DNA of 39,821 nucleotides from Verrucomicrobiia bacterium. GTDB lineage: Bacteria; Verrucomicrobiota; Verrucomicrobiia; JABWAM01. The notes beneath the pieces were generated by a model. The model saw only the letters and a program-made list of their open reading frames with translations, did no database searches and had not been told where the DNA came from. Positions 8,769-17,287 of the stretch are shown here, in pieces (position 1 is the stretch's first letter; every line of letters begins with the position of its first letter). The position numbers and the translations under genes were made by a program. The DNA lies in NCBI GenBank assembly GCA_028687435.1, contig JAQUAF010000052.1, forward strand, positions 1 to 39,821, given 5' to 3'.

Positions 8769-8839
8769 GGCGGTGCGGGAGCCCCGCCCTCCATTCATTT
8801 CGCGACAAATGGAGGGCGGGGCTCCCGCACCGCCTTTTT
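8769..8839. repeat. perfect 27-bp inverted repeat with T tract, possible terminator
   Basis: Left arm 8769-8795 (GGCGGTGCGGGAGCCCCGCC then CTCCATT) is exactly complementary to right arm 8808-8834, with a 12-base loop and a TTTTT run at 8835-8839. It lies 48 bp after the DUF58 stop, so it could end transcription of the MoxR operon. The same left arm, with about 20 bp of similar upstream flank (8749-8768 against 35160-35179), recurs at 35180-35206, so this is one member of a dispersed family and not a private terminator. Confidence 0.85.
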
Positions 8840-8857
8840 CGCCAAACTTTGAAATTC

Positions 8858-8890
8858 GTAAACGCCCTCGCCTGAAGGCGAGGGGTTTAC
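8858..8890. repeat. near-perfect hairpin (GTAAACGCCCTCGCC / GGCGAGGGGTTTAC)
   Basis: Arms of 15 and 14 bases with a TGAA loop; the arms differ by one deleted base. It lies in the non-coding interval 8721-9093, between the inverted repeat at 8769-8834 and the MITE-like element at 8910. It has the look of a dispersed palindrome. No second copy is visible in this window. Confidence 0.6.
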
Positions 8891-8909
8891 GGATCCCAAA
8901 AAGTGGACT

Positions 8910-9026
8910 CTAGAGCGTTTTAACTTGAAGTGCAGCCAATAGATCGAACTGGTTTTATGGGAAGGCATTGCGATATCCACAAAAAAACAGCGAAAATCGG
9001 CCACAGTTTTAAGTAAAATGCTCTAG
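8910..9026. mobile_element. 117-bp MITE-like element with CTAG-ended terminal inverted repeats
   Basis: The left end CTAGAGCGTTTTAACTT (8910-8926) and the right end AAGTAAAATGCTCTAG (9011-9026) are inverted copies of each other with one substitution and one indel. Both end in CTAG. The interior is AT-richer than its surroundings and carries no gene of credible length. The size, terminal repeats and lack of coding capacity fit a miniature inverted-repeat element mobilised by a transposase elsewhere. No transposase and no second copy lie in this window. Confidence 0.65.
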
Positions 9027-9093
9027 CCACCGAGCCCCACGGACATCCCTCGCCCCGGCCATTCGACTTCGCTCATGGCGTGCCTCCCGCCTC

Positions 9094-9282
9094 TTGCAAA
9101 AGCTGGCTGAATTGGAACGGGCTTGCGGCCAAATTTCCGTCAAACAGACCAAGCCCTCAATCTCCGCATGGATCTGGCTGGCAACTGGCGCAGTCCTCCT
9201 GGCCGGCCTCGCCCTCCGGATGAAGAAGATTAAGGGCTTGCGCACTGCAAGGAGGCGTTTTCCCCGCCATGCGTCATCTTGA
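9094..9282 (+). CDS. small membrane-anchored ORF or gene remnant
   Basis: Unrecognised. A 62-residue frame from a TTG start: a charged helix (LAELERACGQISVKQTKPS), one membrane span (AWIWLATGAVLLAGLALRM) and a basic tail (KKIKGLRTARRR). The frame stays open upstream to about the right end of the MITE-like element at 9026, so this may be the C-terminal end of a gene that once followed DUF58 in the MoxR operon and was cut by repeat insertion. Codon use (frequent GCC, GTC, CTC) is like neighbouring genes. No good ribosome binding site is seen. Confidence 0.35.
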   Translation: MQKLAELERACGQISVKQTKPSISAWIWLATGAVLLAGLALRMKKIKGLRTARRRFPRHASS

Positions 9283-9330
9283 TTTCGGTGATGCGCCCAA
9301 ATGCATCAAAACCGCACCCCCTCTTCGTTT

Positions 9331-10566
9331 TTATGCGCCAAACGACCGTTTTTTATGCACCCGCGCCGCCACCTTCAGTCGCAATCCATTCAACCGAATG
9401 AAGCCGGTCGCGTCCGTCTGGTTGTATGCCTTGGTGGGATCGGCCTCCATGGTGGCAATCTGCGGATTGTAAAGGCTCACGGGACTCCTGCGTCCGGCTG
9501 TCATGATATTGCCCTTGTAAAGCTTCACCCGCACGGCGCCAGTGACATGTTTCTGGCTTTCCGTCACCATGGCCTGCAAAACCTCCCGCTCGGGGGAAAA
9601 CCAAAAACCGTAGTAAACCAGTTCGCCATACTTGGGAATCAGTGAATCCCTCAGATGCATGACTTCGCGATCCATGGTCAGGCTTTCCATCTGCCGGTGC
9701 GCAAAATGCAGAATGCTGCCGCCAGGCGTCTCGTAAACCCCGCGGCTTTTCATGCCCACAAAACGGTTTTCCACCAGATCAACCCGTCCGACACCATGTT
9801 TTCCGCCCAGTTTATTCAACAACCGAAGCACGTTGGCCGGACTTAACTTCCGCCCGTTCACCGCCACACAGTTGCCCTTCACAAAATCAAGCGTCACATA
9901 TTCCGGTTTGTTGGGCGCATCCTCCGGAGACACGGACAACTTGTACATCCCCTTGTGTTCCTTTGCGGTGGCGTCCAGCCAGGGATCCTCGAGAATTCCG
10001 GCCTCATAGCTGATATGCAGGAGGTTGCGATCCATGGAATACGGTTTTTTGGCGCTGGCCTCGATGTTGATGCCATTCCGCTCACAATAACGAATCATCT
10101 CCGTCCGTCCGGGAAATTGCTCCCGGAAACGTTCCTCGCGCCATGGCGCGATCACCTCCAATTGCGGCGCCAGGGCTGCAGCGGTCAGTTCGAACCGCAC
10201 CTGATCATTCCCCTTGCCTGTGGCGCCATGAGCGATCGCCTGGGCCTTTTCCTTGGCGGCAATCTCCACCATCCGTTTGGCGATCAAGGGACGGGCAATG
10301 GAAGTGCCCAAAAAATACTGGTTTTCATAAATCGCCCCCGCCTGGATCATGGGATAGATGAAATCCCGGGCAAATTCGTCGGTCAGGTCATCAATATAAA
10401 TTTTGCTGGCGCCCGTGCGCAACGCCTTGGCTTTCAACCCCTTGAGTTCCTCCTCCTGCCCAATGTCGGCGCAAAACGCCACCACCTCGGCCTGATAAGT
10501 GTCCTTCAACCAGCGCAAAAGGGTCGAGGTGTCCAAACCGCCGGAATATGCCAGTATGATTTTCAT
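9331..10566 (-). CDS. argG: argininosuccinate synthase
   Basis: A 411-residue protein, full length for ArgG, which joins citrulline and aspartate with ATP to make argininosuccinate in arginine synthesis. The N-type ATP pyrophosphatase P-loop [15 protein letters not shown] is at residues 6-20. Further family motifs are [35 protein letters not shown] and the C-terminal [13 protein letters not shown]. It is a single gene on the minus strand, divergent from nadA. The 289-bp gap to nadA contains a dispersed palindromic repeat (10654-10687). The ATG at 10566 gives the standard [14 protein letters not shown] beginning. Confidence 0.97.
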   Translation of the reverse strand: MKIILAYSGGLDTSTLLRWLKDTYQAEVVAFCADIGQEEELKGLKAKALRTGASKIYIDDLTDEFARDFIYPMIQAGAIYENQYFLGTSIARPLIAKRMVEIAAKEKAQAIAHGATGKGNDQVRFELTAAALAPQLEVIAPWREERFREQFPGRTEMIRYCERNGINIEASAKKPYSMDRNLLHISYEAGILEDPWLDATAKEHKGMYKLSVSPEDAPNKPEYVTLDFVKGNCVAVNGRKLSPANVLRLLNKLGGKHGVGRVDLVENRFVGMKSRGVYETPGGSILHFAHRQMESLTMDREVMHLRDSLIPKYGELVYYGFWFSPEREVLQAMVTESQKHVTGAVRVKLYKGNIMTAGRRSPVSLYNPQIATMEADPTKAYNQTDATGFIRLNGLRLKVAARVHKKRSFGA

Positions 10567-10653
10567 AAAATAGGAATAAAAATTTTCAGTTTTTCACGGA
10601 TATGTCATTGCAAGAAATCACGGATCAGTGGACTGCGAAGCAACCCCTGTCAC

Positions 10654-10687
10654 GAGATCGCTTCGCCCGCATGGCGGGCTCGCAATG
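10654..10687. repeat. dispersed palindromic repeat, GAGATCGC...GCAATG type
   Basis: The stretch begins GAGATCGCTTC, has an inner palindrome GCCCGC-ATG-GCGGGC (10665-10679) and ends CTCGCAATG. A related copy lies at 12462-12496 with the same ends (GAGATTGC and CGCAATG) and a different inner palindrome. This one sits in the argG-nadA divergent gap. Confidence 0.6.
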
Positions 10688-10855
10688 CTTTATGAACGGA
10701 TTGTGTTCACGGAACAACTTCATGGATTTCCGCCAATCAAACAAGCTCTTTTTCATTTCAAACTTCAACATCACAACACCCCCTTCCATTGTTGAAGCCT
10801 GAAAAAACTTCCATTTGACTTTTGTCCGGTTTCCGCCTGAAGTTCACCTTTTTCC

Positions 10856-11872
10856 ATGAGCACCCAAACTTCACCATCCCCTTCCCTGTCGCTTGGCGCA
10901 ACCACGGTTGACTGCCTCAATGTCAGACCCGGCATCCCCCCCCAGGAACTCAGCCGCTTGCAGACATCCATCCTGAACCTTAAAAAACAAAAAAACGCGG
11001 TTATTCTGGCCCACAACTATCAACTGCCCGAAATCCAGGATGTGGCTGATTTCGTGGGGGATTCCCTGGGCCTTTCCTATCAGGCCGCAAAAACCACGGC
11101 CAACACCATCGTTTTTTGCGGCGTCCATTTCATGGCCGAAACCGCAAAAATCATCAATCCCTCCAAAAAAGTTCTGCTTCCCGACTTGAACGCCGAGTGT
11201 TCCCTGTCCGACACCTGCCCCGCTGAGGAACTGGCGGAATACAAGCGCCGTCATCCGGATGTGTATGTCATCGCCTACATCAATTGCAGCGCCAAGGTCA
11301 AAGCCCAGGCCGACATCATCTGCACCAGCGGAAACTCCCTGAAAATCGCCCGGCAGGCGCCCGAGGACCGTCCGATTGTTTTTTTGCCTGACGAAAACCT
11401 CGGCCAATGGACCATGGAAAAGACAGGACGACAGATGGATATCTGGCACGGCGCATGCCACGTGCACTTTATCTTCACCAGCGAAAGCCTCCAACGCCTG
11501 AAAATGAAACACCCCGGCGCTCCGGTGGTGGCCCATCCCGAATGCACAAGGGCTGTCCGCCTGCTGGCCGATCATGTCTGCTCCACGGAAGCCATGCTCA
11601 AGTTCTGCCGCGAACACCCTTCCACCACAATCATTGTGGCCACGGAATCGGGCATGATGCACCGCCTGCGCAAGGAAATTCCCGGCAAAACATTCATACC
11701 CGCCCCCACCAACAGCTGTTCCTGCAACGACTGCGGCTTCATGAAAATGAACACGCTGGAAAAAGTGGAGCATTGCCTGGAAACCCTTACACCCGAGATC
11801 AGCCTGGATCCGGAAATCCAGCGTCTCGCCTTTGTCCCCATCCAGCGGATGCTTGAGGCTTCAAAAGCCTGA
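10856..11872 (+). CDS. nadA: quinolinate synthase NadA
   Basis: A 338-residue NadA, which condenses iminoaspartate with dihydroxyacetone phosphate to quinolinate in NAD synthesis using a [4Fe-4S] cluster. Family motifs are AVILAHNYQLPEIQDVADFV, FCGVHFMAETAKI and LLPDLNAECSLSD. The three cluster cysteines are expected in AYINCSAKVKAQADIICTSG, in VVAHPECTRAVRLLADHVCS and in PTNSCSCNDCGFMKMN, and all three regions are present. The start at ATG 10856 adds a 20-residue polar leader (MSTQTSPSPSLSLGATTVDC) before the conserved domain, so a later start is possible. nadB and nadC are not in the window. Confidence 0.96.
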   Translation: MSTQTSPSPSLSLGATTVDCLNVRPGIPPQELSRLQTSILNLKKQKNAVILAHNYQLPEIQDVADFVGDSLGLSYQAAKTTANTIVFCGVHFMAETAKIINPSKKVLLPDLNAECSLSDTCPAEELAEYKRRHPDVYVIAYINCSAKVKAQADIICTSGNSLKIARQAPEDRPIVFLPDENLGQWTMEKTGRQMDIWHGACHVHFIFTSESLQRLKMKHPGAPVVAHPECTRAVRLLADHVCSTEAMLKFCREHPSTTIIVATESGMMHRLRKEIPGKTFIPAPTNSCSCNDCGFMKMNTLEKVEHCLETLTPEISLDPEIQRLAFVPIQRMLEASKA

Positions 11873-12010
11873 TTTCCCCCCCCTCCTCAACCAATGCATG
11901 CCTCAAAAGACATGTTGCGGGATGTTTTATTTTTGCTAGAGTTGGTCTCTGCATATGACTATACTTTCATTTCGATGGAAATTTAAAAATACCATCACTG
12001 GGAGGCCGCC

Positions 12011-12448
12011 ATGAAAATCCTTATCATTGAAGACGATCCCGCCATGCGCGGGGCACTTTTCCAAATGATCAACAACATAGGGAAACACGACATCAGCCTG
12101 ATCAGCGACGGCCACAATGCCGTTTCACTGCTGGCCGACCCGGCCCATAACTTCGATCTGGTTTTCATCGATCTTCGGATGCCCCGTCTCACAGGCGACA
12201 AGGTGATTGAGATCATCCAGGACATCAGCCAGGTCCATTTTGTGGCCCTGACCGCCCATCTGTCGGATTTCCCAAAACTTCCCAAACACATCCGGGTGAT
12301 TGAAAAGCCTTTTGACTACGAAACCATCGAGGAGGCCATACGCGAAAGGGAACAGACCCTCCAGTCCCAGTCCAAAGCGCTGCCAAACCATCCCCCCTCC
12401 ATGCTCAAATCCCCTTCATCCGCCAACAGGCAGCCGCCGGCTCCATAA
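12011..12448 (+). CDS. single-domain response regulator (receiver only)
   Basis: A 145-residue protein that is one receiver domain plus a proline/serine-rich tail. It has the acidic pair (IIEDDP), the phosphorylatable Asp in LVFIDLRMPRLTG, the Thr switch residue (FVALTAH) and the Lys in VIEKPFDYE. There is no output domain, so it probably passes the phosphoryl group on or binds a partner, as CheY/Spo0F-type regulators do. A strong Shine-Dalgarno (GGGAGG) lies 5 bases before the ATG. It is the first gene of a long signalling-rich stretch and could serve one of the two histidine kinases encoded downstream on the opposite strand; that link is inference. Confidence 0.88.
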   Translation: MKILIIEDDPAMRGALFQMINNIGKHDISLISDGHNAVSLLADPAHNFDLVFIDLRMPRLTGDKVIEIIQDISQVHFVALTAHLSDFPKLPKHIRVIEKPFDYETIEEAIREREQTLQSQSKALPNHPPSMLKSPSSANRQPPAP

Positions 12449-12461
12449 AGAACCCCGCCAT

Positions 12462-12496
12462 GAGATTGCCTCTCCCGCCAGGGCGGAATCGCAATG
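12462..12496. repeat. second GAGATTGC...GCAATG dispersed palindrome
   Basis: It begins GAGATTGCC, holds CCGCC-AG-GGCGG (12475-12486) and ends ATCGCAATG. It is related to 10654-10687 by its ends. It sits just after the response-regulator stop and before the radical SAM gene. Confidence 0.55.
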
Positions 12497-12509
12497 ACAA
12501 CAACGGGGC

Positions 12510-13913
12510 ATGACTGCAAACACCGTCATTCCCATGCCATCCCCCATCAAAATTCTCCTCGTCAATCCCGTCCAGTACACCGCAAACCGGCATGCGCCGA
12601 AATACCAATCCGGTTCCATGCCCCCCACCAATGTGCTGACCGTCGCCGGCATCCTCGGCGCCTTTCCGGAGGTTCAGGTGCGGGTGGTCGATGAATTTCT
12701 GGATGATGTTCCATTCGACGAACCATTTGATCTGGTGGGAATATCCACGACCTTCACCAGCACTTTTCCCCGGGCAATCGACATTGGCCGCGAATTCCGC
12801 AAACGGGGCGTTCCCGTCATCATGGGAGGCACCCATGTGACCTGCAATCCCGAAGACAGCGCACCGCATGCCGACGCCTTGGTCGTCGGGGAGGCGGAGC
12901 ACAATCTGCCCCTGCTGATCCAGGATTTTCTCTCCACCCGCAAACTCAGGCCCGTTTACCGGCAGGAAAAGCACGTGGATTTCACCCAAATCAAACCCAC
13001 CGTCCCCGCCTATGATCTCGTTGATCTGGACCGCTACATGAAAATCGGTCTTTTCCGCAAAACCAACTACTTTGCGCTTGAAACCGGCCGGGGCTGCCCC
13101 ATGAACTGCGGCTTTTGCGCCGTGCGCATCACCCACGGCAACCGTCTGCGATTCAAACCCATTTCCCAGGTGATCGACCAAATCCGCCTTGTCAAGAAGC
13201 AATACAACGGGCGTCTTTTCACCATTACCGACGACAACTTTCTTTTCGACGAAGACCGCGCCACGGAACTGTTGAAGGCCATGGTTCCGGAAAAAATCAA
13301 TTTTTTCTGCGAGACCTCCACCCATATCGTCGAACGTCCCCATCTGCTGCCGCTCTTGAAACAAGCCGGTTGCATATCGCTCTTTATTGGATTCGAATCC
13401 ATCAATCAAAAAAACATGTCTCTCCTTCATAAAAACCACAATCAGGTGGACCGTTATCGCGAAATCTTCGGCCTTCTCAAAAAACAGGAGATCCCGGTTG
13501 TGGCTTCTTTCATGCTGGGATTGGACGAGGATGATGAGAGTGTTTTTGACCAATTGGGGGATTTTCTGGATTCCGTCTGCCTCCGGCGCGCCATGATCGG
13601 CATTGTCACCCCAATGCCCGGCACCGCCTTTCATCGTCAAATCCGGCAGGAAGGCCGCATTCTGAACGACGACCTGTCCCTGTATGATGGATGCCACGTG
13701 GTCTTTCGCCCCAGGCAAATGACTCCCGAACGCCTCCATGCCGGATGGACCGCCACCCAGAAAAGACACTATTCCTGGAATTCAATTTGCAAGCGTTTAA
13801 GCCAGACACAAGCCAGGGATTTCATCTACACCCTGATTATGAACGCCGTCATCCGAAACCACGTCTATCATGGCCGGATGCCTTATCATTCGGGCATCAA
13901 ACAAATCCGATAA
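12510..13913 (+). CDS. cobalamin-binding radical SAM protein (B12-rSAM)
   Basis: A 467-residue protein with an N-terminal B12-binding Rossmann domain (IKILLVNPVQYTANR, then DLVGISTTFTSTFPRA, VIMGGTHVTCNPEDS, ALVVGEAEHNLP) and a radical SAM domain with the cluster motif C-P-M-N-C-G-F-C (CX3CX2C) in LETGRGCPMNCGFCAVRI. A C-terminal DUF4070-like region follows (LYDGCHVVFRPRQMTPERL). Class B radical SAM enzymes of this shape include methylases and lipid- or tetrapyrrole-modifying enzymes such as HpnP and BchE; the substrate here is not identifiable. ATG 12534 (MPSPIKILLVN) is an alternative start 8 codons in. The gene lies between the lone receiver and the sigma-54 regulatory operon and points toward that operon's end, 3 bp from the NtrC stop. 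Confidence 0.85.
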   Translation: MTANTVIPMPSPIKILLVNPVQYTANRHAPKYQSGSMPPTNVLTVAGILGAFPEVQVRVVDEFLDDVPFDEPFDLVGISTTFTSTFPRAIDIGREFRKRGVPVIMGGTHVTCNPEDSAPHADALVVGEAEHNLPLLIQDFLSTRKLRPVYRQEKHVDFTQIKPTVPAYDLVDLDRYMKIGLFRKTNYFALETGRGCPMNCGFCAVRITHGNRLRFKPISQVIDQIRLVKKQYNGRLFTITDDNFLFDEDRATELLKAMVPEKINFFCETSTHIVERPHLLPLLKQAGCISLFIGFESINQKNMSLLHKNHNQVDRYREIFGLLKKQEIPVVASFMLGLDEDDESVFDQLGDFLDSVCLRRAMIGIVTPMPGTAFHRQIRQEGRILNDDLSLYDGCHVVFRPRQMTPERLHAGWTATQKRHYSWNSICKRLSQTQARDFIYTLIMNAVIRNHVYHGRMPYHSGIKQIR

Positions 13914-13916
13914 ACT

Positions 13917-15290
13917 TCAATCCTTGTCACTCCCGGCAAGACGCAGTTTTTTCATGCGATAGCGCAGGATTCTCCGCGTCGTCCCCAGCAACCGGGCCGC
14001 ATGGGTTTGAACTCCGTTTGTCTGCCTGAGAGCATCCTCAATCAATTGACGCTCAAAATCTCCGACCTTTTCAGCGAGATATCCCCTTGGAACCGCAGGA
14101 GCGGCCTTTTCTTCCATCGGTCCATCCAAAAACTCCGCGGGCAGATCCTCCACTCCAATGACACTCTTGTTCCCCTGAAGAACCAGCAGCCGCTCAACGA
14201 TATTCCTCAGTTCGCGAACATTGCCCGGCCAGCGATAGGAATCCAGCGCCTCCATGACTGCCGGATCAAAACGGGAAACGGCGCCGGGTATCCGCCTTTT
14301 GAAATAACCCAGGAAAAAATTCACCAAAAGGGGGATATCCCCGCTCCGTTCGCGCAAAGGAGGCAATCCCACCGGCACAACATTCAGGCGGTAAAAGAGA
14401 TCGTCCCGAAAACGCCCCTTTGAAACCTCCTGGCGGAGATCCCGGGACGTGGCCGCAACAATCCGCGCATTGGTGCGAATGACCTTGGTTCCTCCCACCC
14501 GCATGTATTCGCGCTCCTGCAAAACCCTCAACAGTTTGACCTGAATGGCTGGAGTCATTTCAGCCACCTCATCAAGAAAAACCGTTCCGGAACCCGCCAG
14601 GTCAAAACGGCCGAGCCGCTGGGATGTCGCGCCGGTAAAAGCCCCCTTTTCATGGCCAAAAAGCTCGCTTTCCATCAATGTCTCGGGCAGGGCGGCGCAA
14701 TGAACCGCCACAAACGGCTCGGCCTTCCCTTTGCTCTGGCTGTGAAGCAATCTGGCCGCCAATTCCTTGCCCGTGCCGCTCTCGCCGGTGATCAAAACCG
14801 TCGAATCGCTCTCCGCCGCCTTCCGGATATCGGCCAGAGCCTTATTGAAGGAGGGCGCCGCTCCAATGATTTCGTCCACGGGAAATTCGGAGGACACCTC
14901 CCTCTCCAGTATTTCCACCCGCCGCTGCAAGGAACTGCTTTGCAATGCGCGTTCCACCGTCAACTGCAATTCTGAAACATTGAACGGCTTGGCGATATAG
15001 TCGTAAGCCCCCGCGCGAATCGCCTGCACCACCTGGCGGACCGCGCCCAGGGCGCTGATCATGATCACAGGAATGTCCGGATACTGTTCCTTTACTTCCG
15101 CAAGCATGGCAAGCCCATCCTTGTCGGGCATGACCAGATCCAGCAAAATCAAATCCACACGCTGCATGGAAAGCAGCCGCCCCGCTTCAACAGCGTTTTC
15201 AGCCATAAACACCCCATGGGTGTTTGAAAAAATGGTTTTCAAGGATTCCCGGCACCCGGCATCATCATCAACGATCAGAATATGACTCAT
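13917..15290 (-). CDS. NtrC-family sigma-54-dependent response regulator
   Basis: A 457-residue protein with the complete NtrC layout. Receiver residues 1-115: acidic pocket D8-D10, phosphorylation site D51 in [10 protein letters not shown]101 in YIAKPF. AAA+ domain about 140-365: Walker A GESGTGKE at 169-176; the sigma-54 contact loop GAFTGA at 216-221; Walker B GTVFLDE at 235-241; arginine-finger region [14 protein letters not shown]. The C-terminal Fis-type helix-turn-helix is [12 protein letters not shown], then [26 protein letters not shown] is intact, so it should activate sigma-54 promoters; the one at 21273-21288 is the nearest good candidate. It is the last gene of the operon and overlaps the upstream kinase by 4 bp, which marks that kinase as its likely partner. 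Confidence 0.95.
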   Translation of the reverse strand: MSHILIVDDDAGCRESLKTIFSNTHGVFMAENAVEAGRLLSMQRVDLILLDLVMPDKDGLAMLAEVKEQYPDIPVIMISALGAVRQVVQAIRAGAYDYIAKPFNVSELQLTVERALQSSSLQRRVEILEREVSSEFPVDEIIGAAPSFNKALADIRKAAESDSTVLITGESGTGKELAARLLHSQSKGKAEPFVAVHCAALPETLMESELFGHEKGAFTGATSQRLGRFDLAGSGTVFLDEVAEMTPAIQVKLLRVLQEREYMRVGGTKVIRTNARIVAATSRDLRQEVSKGRFRDDLFYRLNVVPVGLPPLRERSGDIPLLVNFFLGYFKRRIPGAVSRFDPAVMEALDSYRWPGNVRELRNIVERLLVLQGNKSVIGVEDLPAEFLDGPMEEKAAPAVPRGYLAEKVGDFERQLIEDALRQTNGVQTHAARLLGTTRRILRYRMKKLRLAGSDKD

Positions 15291-17287
15291 GGTTCAACCT
15301 CGTTTTTGACAGACGGCAAAAAGATGGCCACCTCGGTGCCCCTGCCATCCGTTTCAACATTCACCGAACCGTTGTGATCAAGGATGGTTCTGCGGACAAT
15401 CGGCAGCCCCAGGCCCATTCCCGTTGTCTTGGTGGTGCAAAATGGCGAAAAGATCTTGTCCCGAATTTCAGCGGGAATTCCCGCGCCATTGTCCCTGACC
15501 CGGATCAACACCCCTCCGCTCGCCGCGCCATTCGAGGATTCGACGGCAACCGTCACCTGCGGTTTTTCAGATTGTTTCAGCGCCTCGGCCGAATTGACCA
15601 GCAGGTGGCCGATGCATTGAGCCAAGGTATTTCCATCCCCGTTCACCGGCGGAAGTTTTGCCCCCATCGTCATTTCAACCTCGATCTTCCGGCCATTCAA
15701 TTGCGCCCGCGCAAGTTCCACCCCTTTTTGAACCACCGTTTTCAAATCAAGCAGCTTGAACACCAGTTGCGGGGGATGGGCATAGTTGTTAAGCAGATCA
15801 ACGATGGCGTTGAGCCGGTCAATCTCCCTGGGAACCAATTCGCCGAACTTGTTGCGAAAAGCCGGATCATCGTACCTGGAAGGCAGCAAATCGGCAAAAG
15901 TCTTTATCGCCACAAGCGGCGTCCTGATCTGGTGGGACATCGCCGCCGCCAGTTCCGACCAGAAAGCGGTCCTTTCCAATTGTTCCTGCTTCTCCCTCAA
16001 CATCTGTTCGCCGCTAAGATCCTCAATGGCCGACACCGCCCCCATTTCCACATCCTTGTCCAGGAGGCAGTAAACCTTGACCAGGAGGGTTTTCTTGGAA
16101 ACCGGATCCACCCACTCCTGCGCCTTGGGGGATTTTTTTTCCTTCAATGCCCGGAGAAAAACATCCCCCATCCGGCTGCCCAGCACATTCACCGGACATC
16201 CGATCACTTCATCGGGCAATGAACCGAGCAACTGCCGGGCCGCATGATTGAGCCATTGAACGTTCCCATCCGTGCCAACCACGATAATCCCCGTCGGCAT
16301 GGATTGAAACAACGTCTCCAACAACGTCTTTTGAACAGCCACCTCCTCATAGAGCAGGGCATTCTCCAGATTTGTTGAAATATGCTCCGCAACAATCATG
16401 ATATCCTCGATATTGCGATCATCAAAAGGAATGCCCATGGCATGGTGTCCGACAAAAAGCCAGCCAAGCAGGCGTGTCCGCGCCTGCAAAGGAATGATCA
16501 CCTCGGCGCCAAGGGCGTCCAGGGTCTGTTTCAGCAACATCCGTTCGACGGGATTCTTGATGTGTTCCAACGTCTCCCGGGAAACAAGGTGGGCATTCAC
16601 CTCCAACCAATGCACAAAAGGATCGTTCTTGTCGTACTTGATCTGGCGGGTGTCGTCGAGACATCTCAACCCCGCCCGCAAACGGTAACATTCCGCGCTG
16701 CGAACCCACGAAATGATTCCCGCACGGGACACCATGGCGGTGGAAGCAACCCCCTCGACAATGTTTTCCAACAAGGCGTCAAGATTGCCAAAATGACGGA
16801 AAGCCCGGTGAAGATATCGCAAGGGACGAAAGTCCGCGCCCTGTTCCGGCTGGGAACGCGGATTTCGCGATGAACCTGCGGCAAGCTTCGCCTGTTCATC
16901 GCTCAAAATCTGGTTTTCCACCTTCAGCCTCAAATGTTCCACCGCCTGCTGGACCACTTTCTGCAGGCGGCGCCAGGGAATATCCCTGTCCTCCACGCAA
17001 AACGCCCCCAAATCCTCAGCCGCAAGCATCGGATCCGAACGGGAAACCCCCAGCGCGATGATGGGCAGCAAGGGATGCGTCTTCTTGATGTTTTTCAACA
17101 GGCTGATCGTCTGTTCGCTCTGCAAATCCAGCATCAAAACCACCGGCCCCATCCGCCTGAGCTGCCGCTCCAGGCCGTCCGGCTCCCCCACATGCTGGAT
17201 TTTGACAATTGAATGCAATGATCCGCACACACGTTCCGCAAAATTCGCGTCCTGAGTGTACAACAGGCACAATGACAACATTTTCAT
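15287..17287 (-). CDS. cytoplasmic sensor histidine kinase (pseudoreceiver-GAF-PAS-HisKA-HATPase)
   Basis: A 666-residue protein with no membrane span. Residues 1-130 look like a degenerate receiver: an Asp in [11 protein letters not shown] remains, but the acidic pair and the conserved Lys are missing. A GAF-like domain (about 165-330) and a PAS domain ([20 protein letters not shown] and following) come next. The H-box is [20 protein letters not shown], with phospho-acceptor His in MSHQIRTP. The ATPase part has the N-box [13 protein letters not shown]1 [10 protein letters not shown]-box FSPFCTTK and G2 [11 protein letters not shown]. Both neighbours overlap by 4 bp: NtrC downstream and the 7TM kinase upstream. 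It probably phosphorylates the NtrC protein, with input through GAF/PAS. Confidence 0.92.
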   Translation of the reverse strand: MKMLSLCLLYTQDANFAERVCGSLHSIVKIQHVGEPDGLERQLRRMGPVVLMLDLQSEQTISLLKNIKKTHPLLPIIALGVSRSDPMLAAEDLGAFCVEDRDIPWRRLQKVVQQAVEHLRLKVENQILSDEQAKLAAGSSRNPRSQPEQGADFRPLRYLHRAFRHFGNLDALLENIVEGVASTAMVSRAGIISWVRSAECYRLRAGLRCLDDTRQIKYDKNDPFVHWLEVNAHLVSRETLEHIKNPVERMLLKQTLDALGAEVIIPLQARTRLLGWLFVGHHAMGIPFDDRNIEDIMIVAEHISTNLENALLYEEVAVQKTLLETLFQSMPTGIIVVGTDGNVQWLNHAARQLLGSLPDEVIGCPVNVLGSRMGDVFLRALKEKKSPKAQEWVDPVSKKTLLVKVYCLLDKDVEMGAVSAIEDLSGEQMLREKQEQLERTAFWSELAAAMSHQIRTPLVAIKTFADLLPSRYDDPAFRNKFGELVPREIDRLNAIVDLLNNYAHPPQLVFKLLDLKTVVQKGVELARAQLNGRKIEVEMTMGAKLPPVNGDGNTLAQCIGHLLVNSAEALKQSEKPQVTVAVESSNGAASGGVLIRVRDNGAGIPAEIRDKIFSPFCTTKTTGMGLGLPIVRRTILDHNGSVNVETDGRGTEVAIFLPSVKNEVEP

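Noticed and set aside
12405..13769. A 454-codon minus-strand frame opposite the radical SAM gene
   Set aside because: It is Gly/His/Asp-rich with no recognisable fold, and the plus strand has the CX3CX2C and B12 domains.
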